Positions 56,901 to 64,000 of a DNA stretch of 64,000 nt are shown piece by piece. The first letter of the stretch is position 1. Each line of letters starts with the position of its first letter. Made by a program: the position numbers and the translations under genes. This DNA is from G965233625 sp965233625 (lineage in GTDB: Bacteria > Planctomycetota > Planctomycetia > Pirellulales > Pirellulaceae). The stretch is from NCBI GenBank assembly GCA_965233625.1, contig OZ247499.1, positions 620,001 to 684,000 of the forward strand, written 5' to 3'. The notes below the pieces were generated by a model, which saw only the letters and a list, made by a program, of their open reading frames with translations, did no database searches and was not told the origin of the DNA.

Positions 56901-57935
56901 ATGTTCCCGGCGTTGCAGGTTCTGGACAACATGGAAGTCTGGGCCACCACCGCCACAGCCACAGAAACATTAGTTGATGCTGACGGCGTGGAAACTTCCA
57001 AAGAAGTCACGCGCCGCGTGCCAGTGACCGTTGCCGACCTGCTGCTTTGCCTGCTGGCCGGAACAGTTGCTTACGTTGCCGTGCACCGCCTGCCCGGCCT
57101 GCTGCAGCTGACGATTCTCGATCGCCTGCCCCTGGATATGGGCGCCCGTCATGCTGTGGTGATTATCGCCCGCTATGCGTTGGCGTTGGCGGGGATTGTC
57201 ATCTGCGGCGAACTGATTTCCGTCTCCTGGTCCAGCGTGCAATGGCTGCTGGCGGCGATGACCGTTGGCCTTGGCTTTGGTCTGCAAGAGATCTTTGCGA
57301 ATTTCGTCTCAGGGCTGATTATCCTGTTCGAGCGGCCCGTCCGCATCGGCGATCTGGTCACCGTCGCAGGTGTCACCGGCAAGGTCACCCGCATGCAGAT
57401 CCGTGCGACGACGATCACGGACTACGATCATCGCGAACTTATCGTGCCGAACAAAAAGTTCATCACCGACGAAGTCACCAACTGGACACTTTCCAATCCA
57501 GTGACAAGGTTTGTCATTCCCGTGGGCATCAGCTATTCCTGTGATCCTACGCGTGGACGCGAGATTCTGACGCAACTAGCCAAGAATCATCCGCTGGTCC
57601 TGCTCGAACCAGAGCCGGTAGCTGTGTTCAAAGGATTTGGCGATAGCACGCTGGACCTGGAACTGCGTGCCTACATCGGCTCCCGCGATCACTTCGTGCC
57701 TGTCACCAACGAACTCAATACGAAGATCGAAAGAGCCTTCCGCGAAGCCGATCTTGAGATTGCCTTCCCGCAACGCGACCTGCACATCCGTTCGATCACG
57801 ACGGTGGAAGAGAAGCCCGCTAAGAAGCAGGAAGATCAGCCAGTGACTCCGCGGCCGAAAGAGACTTCCAAGGGTGTCGCCAGCACGGCGCTGGACCTTC
57901 TGAAAGTGAAGGCCGCTGCGAAGAAGGCAAGCTAG
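53964..57935 (+). CDS. Large mechanosensitive ion channel of the MscS/MscK type
   Basis: I start at ATG 53964 (MSTRVHSLFTFLVIFAG), where a signal sequence begins; the GTG at 53886 gives a 26-residue extension with no signal character. Of 1323 residues, the first 170 after the signal are Pro/Ala-rich (low complexity). A long coiled-coil region (about 175-560) follows, with LNAKLEAIQASEAADEEKEKQSNRI and similar. Then come roughly ten membrane segments, and at the end the MscS core: AAMTVGLGFGLQEIFANF with the pore helix, then FERPVRIGDLVTVAGVTGKV, RELIVPNKKFI and the C-terminal beta domain. It should open under membrane tension to release solutes on hypo-osmotic shock. The extended N-terminus resembles MscK/KefA in architecture, not in detail. 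Confidence 0.9.
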   Translation: MSTRVHSLFTFLVIFAGCCLGAPCLFAQNGGAFQPPPLPDSSTLPPPDATVQPPAAPIDVLRRSMLRTADLPESSFSNPPANALREAPATPPPAAPETESKPAAMQLPGGIPPEIPPVATPAASPAGGPAAPVQPATAAGEGAAGEKPTTATTAEKPSGKTDTPAADAAAKATKPVSATLTIETLNAKLEAIQASEAADEEKEKQSNRIKAAVKWLETAAAFEAKAEQFRIAAEAAPVRLKQIKEELARQLSPPVPVFEPGTPVTALEQQLTAAEEELKKAQDVLRQTQENLANTAGAGRKAEITRHLTTIAEKLKKLEAETAAVAAESAPPGVRSEMLAQAVAIKAETKALNAEKARLDAAATLFPLERDIAQRNATWWQKMTTAWRDVVTKQRKREAERQALEARKAVADAHPALREMALGNAKLAESRTALTKKIATVAGYLSATKKLLTEVEGNFETDSRKVETAGMTPAIGLHLRSRRDRMPSTAEHHKHVAFATEEMQKVQVELLELETSRADLGDVESRIEPIVSSMSAVAGQLKPGELEEMVRELFVTRKEYLDKLISDYKSYHDDLTNLDVSSRQLTSTIEDYKSYIDTRVLWIRSGDPVSLKDLEDSKNAIAIFTDLKQWQMLGAGVVKNVTAHPFAAGTGILAVVLLLVFRGRLRYRLDAIGKTVRDDQYLPTVEAIALTVVTAILWPLILWGAGWWISMNRNAGMLATDIGAGLKMTAYMLMAGQVLRAMLRHEGLARRHFHWEEATVNSLKRPLTLALVLGLPVVFLTTVLETHGEGVFRESLGRIAFIAGMLIFALLSHRTFRVNRGLVPVWLDKLEVRWPHAFRHVWYGLATGSPLALAVLAAMGYSYTAHQIVLYGNQTFWVIVGIVLCNALISRAISVHCHRLTNGTDAGDTDGEATETTLTMENTAAAGVHIQPAALEEVEVETEEERKAFLVDAGAQIHKLLRVATIAACVLCAWYIWSGMFPALQVLDNMEVWATTATATETLVDADGVETSKEVTRRVPVTVADLLLCLLAGTVAYVAVHRLPGLLQLTILDRLPLDMGARHAVVIIARYALALAGIVICGELISVSWSSVQWLLAAMTVGLGFGLQEIFANFVSGLIILFERPVRIGDLVTVAGVTGKVTRMQIRATTITDYDHRELIVPNKKFITDEVTNWTLSNPVTRFVIPVGISYSCDPTRGREILTQLAKNHPLVLLEPEPVAVFKGFGDSTLDLELRAYIGSRDHFVPVTNELNTKIERAFREADLEIAFPQRDLHIRSITTVEEKPAKKQEDQPVTPRPKETSKGVASTALDLLKVKAAAKKAS

Positions 57936-58771
57936 TTCTGAAACGTTAGAACGCAGCCGCCGACGGATATCTGGTCGCCCTTATCAATGCGCGACCGTTC
58001 CGAGGCTTTAACCCGGCGGCCGTTCACTTCAACGCCATGCGTGCTCTTGAGATCAATGACCCACCAGTAACCTTGATCTAAAAAGATGCGGCAGTGAAAC
58101 GAGGACACTGTCTTCGCCGGCAGCACAAAGTCGTTGTCGGTATGGCGGCCGATGTTCACTTCGCGACGTGTGACGATAAACGGCTTGCCGGATTCTGCTT
58201 TTAAGGATGCCAGCGGCGTCAACTTTTTGATCTTCTCTTTGGCCGTTGGCTCTGCATCTCCGATCAGTTCCGCTGCCGCCGCCTCTCTGCGCACACGGAC
58301 TTTAGGCGCCTCGGTCGCAGTGGCGATGCGGCTGACAGATTCGCCCACCACACAAGGCAGAACAGTCTTGGGGTCAACAGCACCCGGCGGCGGATCTGCT
58401 CCGGGATGTTCGTCCTGTGGTCGCAGATAAAAGATGCGCCGGGTGTAGTAGCCCGTTTCAGGGTGCAGCGGCGCGTCTTTCGTTAACTTCGTAAAACCGA
58501 GAATTCTGCCGGCGCCCTCTGGAATAAGTTCGCCACCACGGCTGGTGCAGCGAGTTGCCCACATCATCCGGGCGAATGATAGATGACTGATGTCTTCCAG
58601 CCAGACGACACTAGCCTCATAAGCAACGGGATTCCACTCTTTGAATTTCTTCAGCGCCCGTTCATTGAGTACGCGAATAATCTCAATCCGGCCGTCGTCG
58701 CGTTTAACAGTCCTAGTTTCAATTTCCATGCGAAAAACGCCCGCAATTCGTTGAGGAGAAGAACCCGTCAT
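57932..58771 (-). CDS. FHA-domain protein
   Basis: The 279-residue protein ends in a forkhead-associated domain (about 195-279): IVTRREVNIGRHTDNDFVLP, SSFHCRIFLD and DLKSTHGVEVNGRRV carry the Arg, Ser, His and Asn expected for phosphothreonine binding. The N-terminal part (about 15-130) is a conserved-looking region of unknown type, rich in aromatic residues (WNPVAYEASVVWLED). An internal ATG at 58729 (MEIETRTVKRD) is an alternative start. FHA proteins read phosphothreonine marks made by Ser/Thr kinases such as the one at 40503-43901, although the two genes are far apart. Its last codons overlap the end of the mechanosensitive channel gene by four bases, in convergent orientation. Confidence 0.88.
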   Translation of the reverse strand: MTGSSPQRIAGVFRMEIETRTVKRDDGRIEIIRVLNERALKKFKEWNPVAYEASVVWLEDISHLSFARMMWATRCTSRGGELIPEGAGRILGFTKLTKDAPLHPETGYYTRRIFYLRPQDEHPGADPPPGAVDPKTVLPCVVGESVSRIATATEAPKVRVRREAAAAELIGDAEPTAKEKIKKLTPLASLKAESGKPFIVTRREVNIGRHTDNDFVLPAKTVSSFHCRIFLDQGYWWVIDLKSTHGVEVNGRRVKASERSRIDKGDQISVGGCVLTFQN

Positions 58772-58835
58772 TATACTGGAAGTTGCTGGATCTGCAGCGT
58801 TATAATGCCACCGGGCCGCACCTCGTCACATCTAC

Positions 58836-60323
58836 GTGCGAAAGGAATATGCATTGCAAAATCTGGCAACCCTCGGCTGCACAATTCTGCTCAGCATCGT
58901 CGTCACAGGCAACCCCAGCATCGCCCACGCAGAGCAGCCAACCGGAGCGGTCTTCAAAGCCGGCGCGTACGCAATTGATGTTACGCCGCTTGAGTTCCCG
59001 GTCATCGTCAACGGTGGCATGCGGGAACGCACTGCAAGTAACGTCGTGGACAGGCTGCACGCTCGATGCCTGGTGCTGGACGACGGCGAAACAAAGATCG
59101 TGATCGCCGTTGTCGATAGCTGCATGATTCCGCGCAGCTTACTTGACCAGGCGAAAGAACTGGCGTCGAAGGCAACAGGCATACCGGTCGATAACATGCT
59201 TATTTCCGCGACGCACACCCACCAGGCGCCCAGCGTTTTCGGTTGCCTGGGTAGCGATGTTGATACGAAATACGCCGCCTTCCTGCCCCGGCAAATTGCC
59301 AAAGGGATTGCGATGGCGCATAAGAATCTCGCGCCGGCACGCATAGGCTGGGGCGTTGAGCACGACAAACAGAACGTGTTCATCCGCCGCTTTCTGATGA
59401 AGCCAGGCACTGCCCGGACGACCCGGTTCACCGGCCACACCGATGACCGCGCACAGATGAATCCGGGCTATGCCAACCCTAACGCCATCAAGCGGATTGG
59501 CGTGCCCGACACCGGCGTGAGTGTGCTCGCGTTGCAGTCGCCAAATGGGGCGCCCATCGCATTGCTGGCGAATTATTCCACCCACTATGCAGGCGGCCCC
59601 GCACTCTCAGCGGATTACTTCGGCGTGTTTGCCGGTATCTTGGAGAAAGAACTGGGCGGCGGCGAACGCAATGGCAAGCCAGCCTTCATGGCGGCGATGA
59701 GCAATGGCACAAGCGGTGACACCAACTGCCTGGATTTTCAGCGGACAGCACGCCGGAAGTTCGACCGTTTCACCGTCGGGGCCGACGTTGCCGCCGTCGC
59801 ACTGCGGGCTTACAAGAACATCGAGTATCACGATTGGCTGCCCATCAAAATGCGGGAAGCAAAACTCAAGCTCAACATCCGTGCGCCCGATGCTAAAGAA
59901 GTGCACGAAGCGGAAGCGTTCTTAAAGCCCTTCAAGGGACGCAAGCCACAGACAACGGATGAAGTCTACGCACGCGAAACGGTGCTGTTGAGTAAGATGC
60001 CCGTTTCAAGAGAATTGAAGTTACAGGCGATCCGCATCGGTTCGCTGGGCATAGCTGCGATCCCGAACGAGGTTTATAGTAGCACCGGCCTGAGCATCAA
60101 AAAGAACAGCCCGCTGGCAACAACCTTCACCATAGAACTAGCCAACGGTTGCGACGGTTACCTGGCCCCGCCAGAGCAGCATAAGCTTGGCGGATATACA
60201 ACCTGGCGGGCGCGGAGCAGTTGTCTGGAAACCGGCGCCGAACCCAAGGTCCGCGCGAAAGTGTTAGAGTTGCTCAGTGAGGTGGCGGGCGACGAAATTG
60301 GTAGTGCGAAAAACAGTAAGTGA
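58836..60323 (+). CDS. Secreted neutral/alkaline ceramidase-like hydrolase
   Basis: The GTG at 58836 gives 495 residues with a signal peptide (LATLGCTILLSIVVTGNPSIAHA). The protein resembles the N-terminal domain of neutral/alkaline non-lysosomal ceramidase: AGAYAIDVTPLE, NGGMRERTASNVVDRLHARCLVLDDG, ISATHTHQAPSVFG (zinc His) and NYSTHYAGG. SNGTSGDTNC corresponds to the ceramidase NxGDxSPN active-site segment but differs from it, so substrate specificity is uncertain. Many planctomycetes carry several such paralogues of unknown function. The Nudix gene begins one base after its TGA. Confidence 0.85.
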   Translation: MRKEYALQNLATLGCTILLSIVVTGNPSIAHAEQPTGAVFKAGAYAIDVTPLEFPVIVNGGMRERTASNVVDRLHARCLVLDDGETKIVIAVVDSCMIPRSLLDQAKELASKATGIPVDNMLISATHTHQAPSVFGCLGSDVDTKYAAFLPRQIAKGIAMAHKNLAPARIGWGVEHDKQNVFIRRFLMKPGTARTTRFTGHTDDRAQMNPGYANPNAIKRIGVPDTGVSVLALQSPNGAPIALLANYSTHYAGGPALSADYFGVFAGILEKELGGGERNGKPAFMAAMSNGTSGDTNCLDFQRTARRKFDRFTVGADVAAVALRAYKNIEYHDWLPIKMREAKLKLNIRAPDAKEVHEAEAFLKPFKGRKPQTTDEVYARETVLLSKMPVSRELKLQAIRIGSLGIAAIPNEVYSSTGLSIKKNSPLATTFTIELANGCDGYLAPPEQHKLGGYTTWRARSSCLETGAEPKVRAKVLELLSEVAGDEIGSAKNSK

Positions 60324-60324
60324 T

Positions 60325-60759
60325 ATGAAGCCTCGTGACGAATTGCCCAAAAGATACGGCGTTGTAGCCGTCATCCTGCGAGAAGAGAAACTTCTGGTCA
60401 TCCGGCGGTCACGGTTTGTCCGCGCGCCGCGCAAGTATTGTTTCCCTGGCGGTCACGTAGAGCAGGGTGAGAGTCACGCCGAGGCGCTTGCCCGGGAGAT
60501 GCGGGAAGAACTTGGCGCCGTCGTCACAAGCTCGCGGCCGTTGTGGAGCAATGTGACCCGCTGGAATATCGAATTGAACTGGCGCCAGGCTTTTCTAGCG
60601 GATGACAGTCCTGTGACACCCGATCAGCAGGAAGTCGAATCCGCAGAGTGGATGACCATTCCGCAAATCCGCAAGCTCAGAGGGCTACTAAGCAGTAACC
60701 TCGACTTTCTCGCGGCGATGGACAACGGCGAATTCAGCCTTCTACCATCCGCCCCCTGA
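60325..60759 (+). CDS. Nudix hydrolase
   Basis: The ATG at 60325 (MKPRDELPKRYGVVAVILR) gives 144 residues; the start is one base after the ceramidase-like gene's stop, so translation is likely coupled. The Nudix box fits GX5EX7REUXEEXGU exactly: GHVEQGESHAEALAREMREELGA. The rest is the compact Nudix fold. Family members hydrolyse nucleoside diphosphates linked to another group, such as ADP-sugars, oxidised nucleotides or capped ends. The substrate cannot be told. It converges on selB with only three bases between the stops. Confidence 0.9.
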   Translation: MKPRDELPKRYGVVAVILREEKLLVIRRSRFVRAPRKYCFPGGHVEQGESHAEALAREMREELGAVVTSSRPLWSNVTRWNIELNWRQAFLADDSPVTPDQQEVESAEWMTIPQIRKLRGLLSSNLDFLAAMDNGEFSLLPSAP

Positions 60760-60762
60760 CGG

Positions 60763-62685
60763 CTACTGCGTATCCAGCACCCGCTTATCGCCGACGCGGC
60801 GTGTAAAACCGACCTGGTCCAGATACTCGCAATAGGGAACGGCGTACTTCCGCGACACTTCCAGCACTTCACGGATTTCGCTGAGAGTCTTGCCGTCTCC
60901 GCCCGCCAGCACTGGCCGCAGCCTGTTCCTGGCAGTTGCGTCTGCGTCGCTGTGAATGAAGTAGCCTTCCTCAACTTCCACCAGGTCGCCGTCAGCAGCC
61001 GCCAGACGTAGCAACTGCGGCACCGACTCTTTATTCCTGGGCGCCGTCGACTGACATTCCTGAACGCTGGGTGACTTCAGGCCGGCGCCACGGAATGTTT
61101 CGATAAGAGACGCCAGCAGTTTACGCTCTCCATTGGACAACTGAGGGCCCGCCCCGGCGAGCGACGCCCCGCGACTGGTCAGAGCGATGCGTTTCTGCGC
61201 CGCCATCTGGCGGAGCGTATAGTGCAAAAGTTCCTCCGCGGGCAAGTAATCGAATGCACTTTGGAGTTGTTCAAGGGGTATGGAGGACATCAGCGGATGC
61301 GCGTCGTGAAGCCGCTTCATCACGCCTTCAATCCTCGCTGCCAGTTCGTTAAGCCGTAGTTGATGGAAAGTTAACTTGCGGCTGGAAGACAGCTCAACCT
61401 CGTGCAGCACTCCCTGCTGAAGAAGTTGCTGCGAGATATCTGCTGAATCGTAAACACCAGCCAGACGAACAAGGTCCGCAGGCGCCCAGTCGCGGAAGCC
61501 GTTGAAATAAACCGCTGCCGCCGCGCGGGCCGTGTCGTCGCCGGTTGAGAGTTCCTGCAACAGCGCAAGCTGCGCATCCGTCGGAGATTTAAGCTTGTCA
61601 GCGGCCGGGCACAGCACCTTGCCGCCGCCGATAGTCTCAACGGGCGACTCGCTGCGTAGCACAAACGGCTGTGACCAGGTTGTGGCAGTAGGACGCGAAA
61701 GGAACAACTGCGCGAAGCCCGTTTCGCCTGCTTCAAGCTTTCCACCGCCAGGGAGAAGTACCTTGGCCAGCACCTCGGCAGAGCCAGCGTGCAGCCTCAC
61801 GGTTGCGCGGTTCTTTATCGGCCGTGGAGCATCTGGCAACGTCACGATCTCCACCGTGATGATGCCTGCAGGCTGAAGGAATTCTGGGGCGGAAAGTTCC
61901 TGACCGCGCTGGATCTCATCCAGTTTGACACCGGCCAGATTTACGGCGCAACGCTGTCCTCGACCGATGCGTTCAACTTGCTGGTTGTGGGTTGTTAACG
62001 TGCGGACACGGGCCTGCAAGCCAGATGGCTGAACGTCTAACGTGTCGCCAGCAGCCACAGAGCCGCTTGAAACGCTGCCCGTAACAACCACGCCGAAGCC
62101 CTCGCGGTTGAATGCGCGGTCGATCGCCATGCGGAACGGCGCCGCCGTTTGCTTCTCGCGAAGGTCTGCGGGTAGCTCACGCGCTATCGTGACGAGCGTT
62201 TTCTTCAGCTCGTCGATGCCTTGGCCTGTCGTTGCCGAAGTCTGCACGATGGGGCCACCCTCTAGAAACGTGCCTTCGACCAGCTCGCGGACATCTTCCT
62301 CAACCAGTTCCAGCCAGTCCGCTTCAACACGGTCACATTTGGTGACAACGGTTAAACCAGCCGGCGCATCAAGCATCCGCAGGATGTCCAGGTGCTCGCG
62401 CGTCTGCTGTTTCACACCTTCGTCCGCTGCGACGATCAGCATCGCCAGGTCAACGCCCGTCGCCCCGGCAAGCATGTTGCGGACAAACCGTTCGTGGCCA
62501 GGTACATCCACAATGCCGAAGTGGAATTCTTCGAGGGTTAGATCTGCGAAGCCCAGCTCAATGGTGATGCCACGTTGCTTTTCTTCGGGCAGCCGGTCGG
62601 TGTCAACACCTGTCAGTGCGTGGACAAGTTTCGTCTTACCATGATCGATGTGGCCAGCCGTGCCAAGAATTAGATGTGTGGTCAT
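60763..62685 (-). CDS. selB: Selenocysteine-specific translation elongation factor SelB
   Basis: The 640-residue protein has a SelB layout: GTPase domain with GHIDHGKT (G1), RGITIELGFA (G2), DVPGHERF (G3) and TKCDR (G4); then EF-Tu-like domains 2 and 3 (AAPFRMAIDRAFNREGFGVVVTGSV), and a C-terminal set of winged-helix domains ending DQVGFTRRVGDKRVLDTQ, which in SelB bind the SECIS RNA. IELGFADL differs from EF-Tu and is typical of SelB. It delivers selenocysteinyl-tRNA to ribosomes at UGA codons. selA, selC and selD are not in the window, and I saw no gene here with an in-frame UGA clearly read through. Confidence 0.93.
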   Translation of the reverse strand: MTTHLILGTAGHIDHGKTKLVHALTGVDTDRLPEEKQRGITIELGFADLTLEEFHFGIVDVPGHERFVRNMLAGATGVDLAMLIVAADEGVKQQTREHLDILRMLDAPAGLTVVTKCDRVEADWLELVEEDVRELVEGTFLEGGPIVQTSATTGQGIDELKKTLVTIARELPADLREKQTAAPFRMAIDRAFNREGFGVVVTGSVSSGSVAAGDTLDVQPSGLQARVRTLTTHNQQVERIGRGQRCAVNLAGVKLDEIQRGQELSAPEFLQPAGIITVEIVTLPDAPRPIKNRATVRLHAGSAEVLAKVLLPGGGKLEAGETGFAQLFLSRPTATTWSQPFVLRSESPVETIGGGKVLCPAADKLKSPTDAQLALLQELSTGDDTARAAAAVYFNGFRDWAPADLVRLAGVYDSADISQQLLQQGVLHEVELSSSRKLTFHQLRLNELAARIEGVMKRLHDAHPLMSSIPLEQLQSAFDYLPAEELLHYTLRQMAAQKRIALTSRGASLAGAGPQLSNGERKLLASLIETFRGAGLKSPSVQECQSTAPRNKESVPQLLRLAAADGDLVEVEEGYFIHSDADATARNRLRPVLAGGDGKTLSEIREVLEVSRKYAVPYCEYLDQVGFTRRVGDKRVLDTQ

Positions 62686-62756
62686 GCGTCCCGTTTTACC
62701 ACAGCAGGTGTCGTCCTTTCACCTGCTGGTTCCGGTATCGTCAGACTTTGCCAGGG

Positions 62757-63392
62757 CTACTGAGAGATGTGGCACGCCTGGCAACTCTTTTGCAAAACCG
62801 CGACGAGATTCACTGCCGCCGGCTGATCGACCGCGGCGGTGTGGCAACTTGTGCAGCATTGCAGCATGGCTCCTCCCTGGGCCGCGAAAAATCGCTGCGA
62901 TGGATCCGACGCCAGGCAATCAGCCGGCAGCTTCATCGCAGCCAGCGTCGCACGACCCGCTGCATCAGGCTGATACTTCGCCAGATTGGTGGGCGTTACT
63001 TCCCGGTGTGAGGTTCCATGTCCGCGAAGCTGAAACGCGGTAAATGCCAACGCAACCAGCAGTGCCAGTGTCGTAACCTGCCAGAAGTCTTTACCTGGCC
63101 AACCTGCTGAAGACTTACGTCGCGGTTTAACAACAGCTGGCGGCGTCTGTTGCGTAACAGGTAACGCATCTGGCGCCTCGCCATTAAGCCAGGGAGCAGC
63201 CGCAAGTTGCGAAGATTCCATCGAGGCGCCGGGAATGGATGCTGCCTCCTGCAAGGCGTCTACGGCGGGCGTCAACTGCGCAGCGAGCTGTGCACATTGC
63301 TGGCACGATGCGAGATGCCCACTCAAAGCGGGTGTAACAGGCGCCCCGGCGTCGATCTGGCAGAGCGTTTCGAAGACTTGCTCGCATCTCAT
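62757..63392 (-). CDS. Anti-sigma factor with zinc-binding N-terminus, one membrane segment and two CXXCH motifs
   Basis: This 211-residue protein begins MRCEQVFETLCQ and carries HLASCQQC (H26, C30, C33), the HxxxCxxC pattern of zinc-binding anti-sigma factors. One membrane segment (about 103-121, FWQVTTLALLVALAFTAF) places the C-terminal part outside the cytoplasm. That part contains CTSCH (180-184) and CQACH (204-208), the CXXCH pattern for covalent haem c, 20 residues apart. The start ATG overlaps the stop of the upstream ECF sigma gene (ATGA at 63389-63392), the usual sigma/anti-sigma order. The prediction is that the N-terminus holds the sigma factor while the outer domain senses redox, haem or gas. 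The haem attachment is inferred. Confidence 0.8.
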   Translation of the reverse strand: MRCEQVFETLCQIDAGAPVTPALSGHLASCQQCAQLAAQLTPAVDALQEAASIPGASMESSQLAAAPWLNGEAPDALPVTQQTPPAVVKPRRKSSAGWPGKDFWQVTTLALLVALAFTAFQLRGHGTSHREVTPTNLAKYQPDAAGRATLAAMKLPADCLASDPSQRFFAAQGGAMLQCCTSCHTAAVDQPAAVNLVAVLQKSCQACHISQ

Positions 63393-64000
63393 GGGTCCAC
63401 ATCCTCGTGTAAATCAAACGCTTCGCGCGTGGACGAATTTTCCGTTAGTTTTTCACTCAACCGCATCAATCCGTGCCGGACACGCTGCTTGGCGCTGCTA
63501 AGGCTGCAGTGCATCGTGTCTGCGATTTCCTGGAACTTAAGCCCGCCAAAAAACCGCAGCCGCAACGCATCGCTTTGTGCCACGGGCAGTTCATTCAGCA
63601 GCCCATCCAGAATTTCTGCCCGTTCTTTTCGTAACAGTTCAACCAGCGGAGCAGGGTCCTGCGATCCATTCAGCCAACTGGCTCCTGGTTCCATTTCGGC
63701 GCCAGGATCATCCTGCCAGAAGTTGCTGGTGGGGAACTTGCCCCGCTTCTGGGCGATCCGGCTGCACTGATTCAGCAGAATCGTCCACAACCAGGTGCGG
63801 AAACTGTATTCACTACGATAAGTCGCAAGTGATTTGTAGGCTCGCAGAAAAGTCTCCTGCACCGCGTCTTCCGCCCAGTTCCGATTGCCTAGCCTACCTA
63901 TCGAAACACGCAGCAACGCCCCTTGATACCGCGTTACGATTTCCTCAAACCGCGCAAAATCGCCCGCCAGGACCCCGGCGACAATTTCGTGATCTGAAGG
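63389..64000 (-). CDS. ECF-type sigma factor, partial (continues beyond window edge)
   Basis: The frame is open from 63389 to the right edge, so the start lies beyond 64000. The visible part has region 2 (AGDFARFEEIVTRYQGALLRVS, RNWAEDAVQETFLRAYKSLATYR and the YSFRTWLWTILLNQCSRI segment) and region 4 (LPVAQSDALRLRFFGGLKFQEIADTMHCSLSSAKQRVRHGL). A TTG at 63916 is an internal start candidate, but conserved region 2 residues precede it. It is followed directly by the anti-sigma gene with a 4-base overlap, so they form a control pair. Confidence 0.9.
   Translation of the reverse strand, partial: PSDHEIVAGVLAGDFARFEEIVTRYQGALLRVSIGRLGNRNWAEDAVQETFLRAYKSLATYRSEYSFRTWLWTILLNQCSRIAQKRGKFPTSNFWQDDPGAEMEPGASWLNGSQDPAPLVELLRKERAEILDGLLNELPVAQSDALRLRFFGGLKFQEIADTMHCSLSSAKQRVRHGLMRLSEKLTENSSTREAFDLHEDVDP

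Overview
The window is a chromosomal segment of a planctomycete (phylum Planctomycetota, perhaps Pirellulales; the order is a guess). The evidence is the combination of families: an LEPR-type N-terminal motif on a giant surface protein, a protein opening with the planctomycete 'DPYHKWFGIP' module, a DUF1501 protein, an iduronate-sulfatase-like enzyme, an SGNH esterase fused to DUF1080, FGE/SUMF1 domains fused to a lectin protein and to a Ser/Thr kinase, several secreted proteins, and ECF sigma factors paired with membrane regulators. Genes sit on both strands in short operons. I recognised no tRNA, rRNA, CRISPR array, insertion sequence, phage gene or replication origin.

Layout. 1-2.7 kb: the N-terminal part of an M1 metallopeptidase (runs off the left edge) and a FadL-like outer-membrane protein, both minus strand. 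3.1-18.8 kb: a 3542-residue repeat protein and a 1625-residue membrane protein with two C-type lectin domains and an FGE domain. 18.8-29.7 kb: mostly single enzyme genes (SppA, GNAT acyltransferase, ROK kinase, LCAT-like lipase, sulfatase, glycerol kinase, Tat-exported TIM-barrel protein, lipoprotein, aldo/keto reductase). 29.9-33.0 kb: a tight three-gene operon of two unrecognised proteins and an ATP-dependent ligase-like nucleotidyltransferase with a histone-H1-like tail. 33.0-44 kb: SGNH/DUF1080 esterase, RhlE-type helicase, transglutaminase-like/TPR protein, DUF1501 protein and a large kinase-LRR-FGE receptor. 44-50.2 kb: a PQQ-type beta-propeller protein and an isoprenoid operon (class II triterpene cyclase, DUF116-prenyl synthase fusion, chorismate-lyase-like protein). 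50.3-58.8 kb: pentapeptide-repeat protein, ECF sigma factor with FecR/LamG regulator, a large MscS-type channel and an FHA protein. 58.8-64 kb: ceramidase-like hydrolase, Nudix hydrolase, SelB, and an anti-sigma factor carrying two CXXCH motifs, overlapping an ECF sigma gene that runs off the right edge.

The best candidates for undescribed biology are: (i) the ligase operon (29876-33023), whose two upstream genes I cannot assign; (ii) the cyclase / DUF116-prenyl synthase / UbiC-like operon (45766-50202), which looks like a small isoprenoid pathway; and (iii) the anti-sigma factor with a predicted periplasmic di-haem-type tail (62757-63392), which suggests haem- or redox-gated sigma control. 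The 13-unit, 192-bp coding tandem array in the giant protein shows signs of recent recombination.
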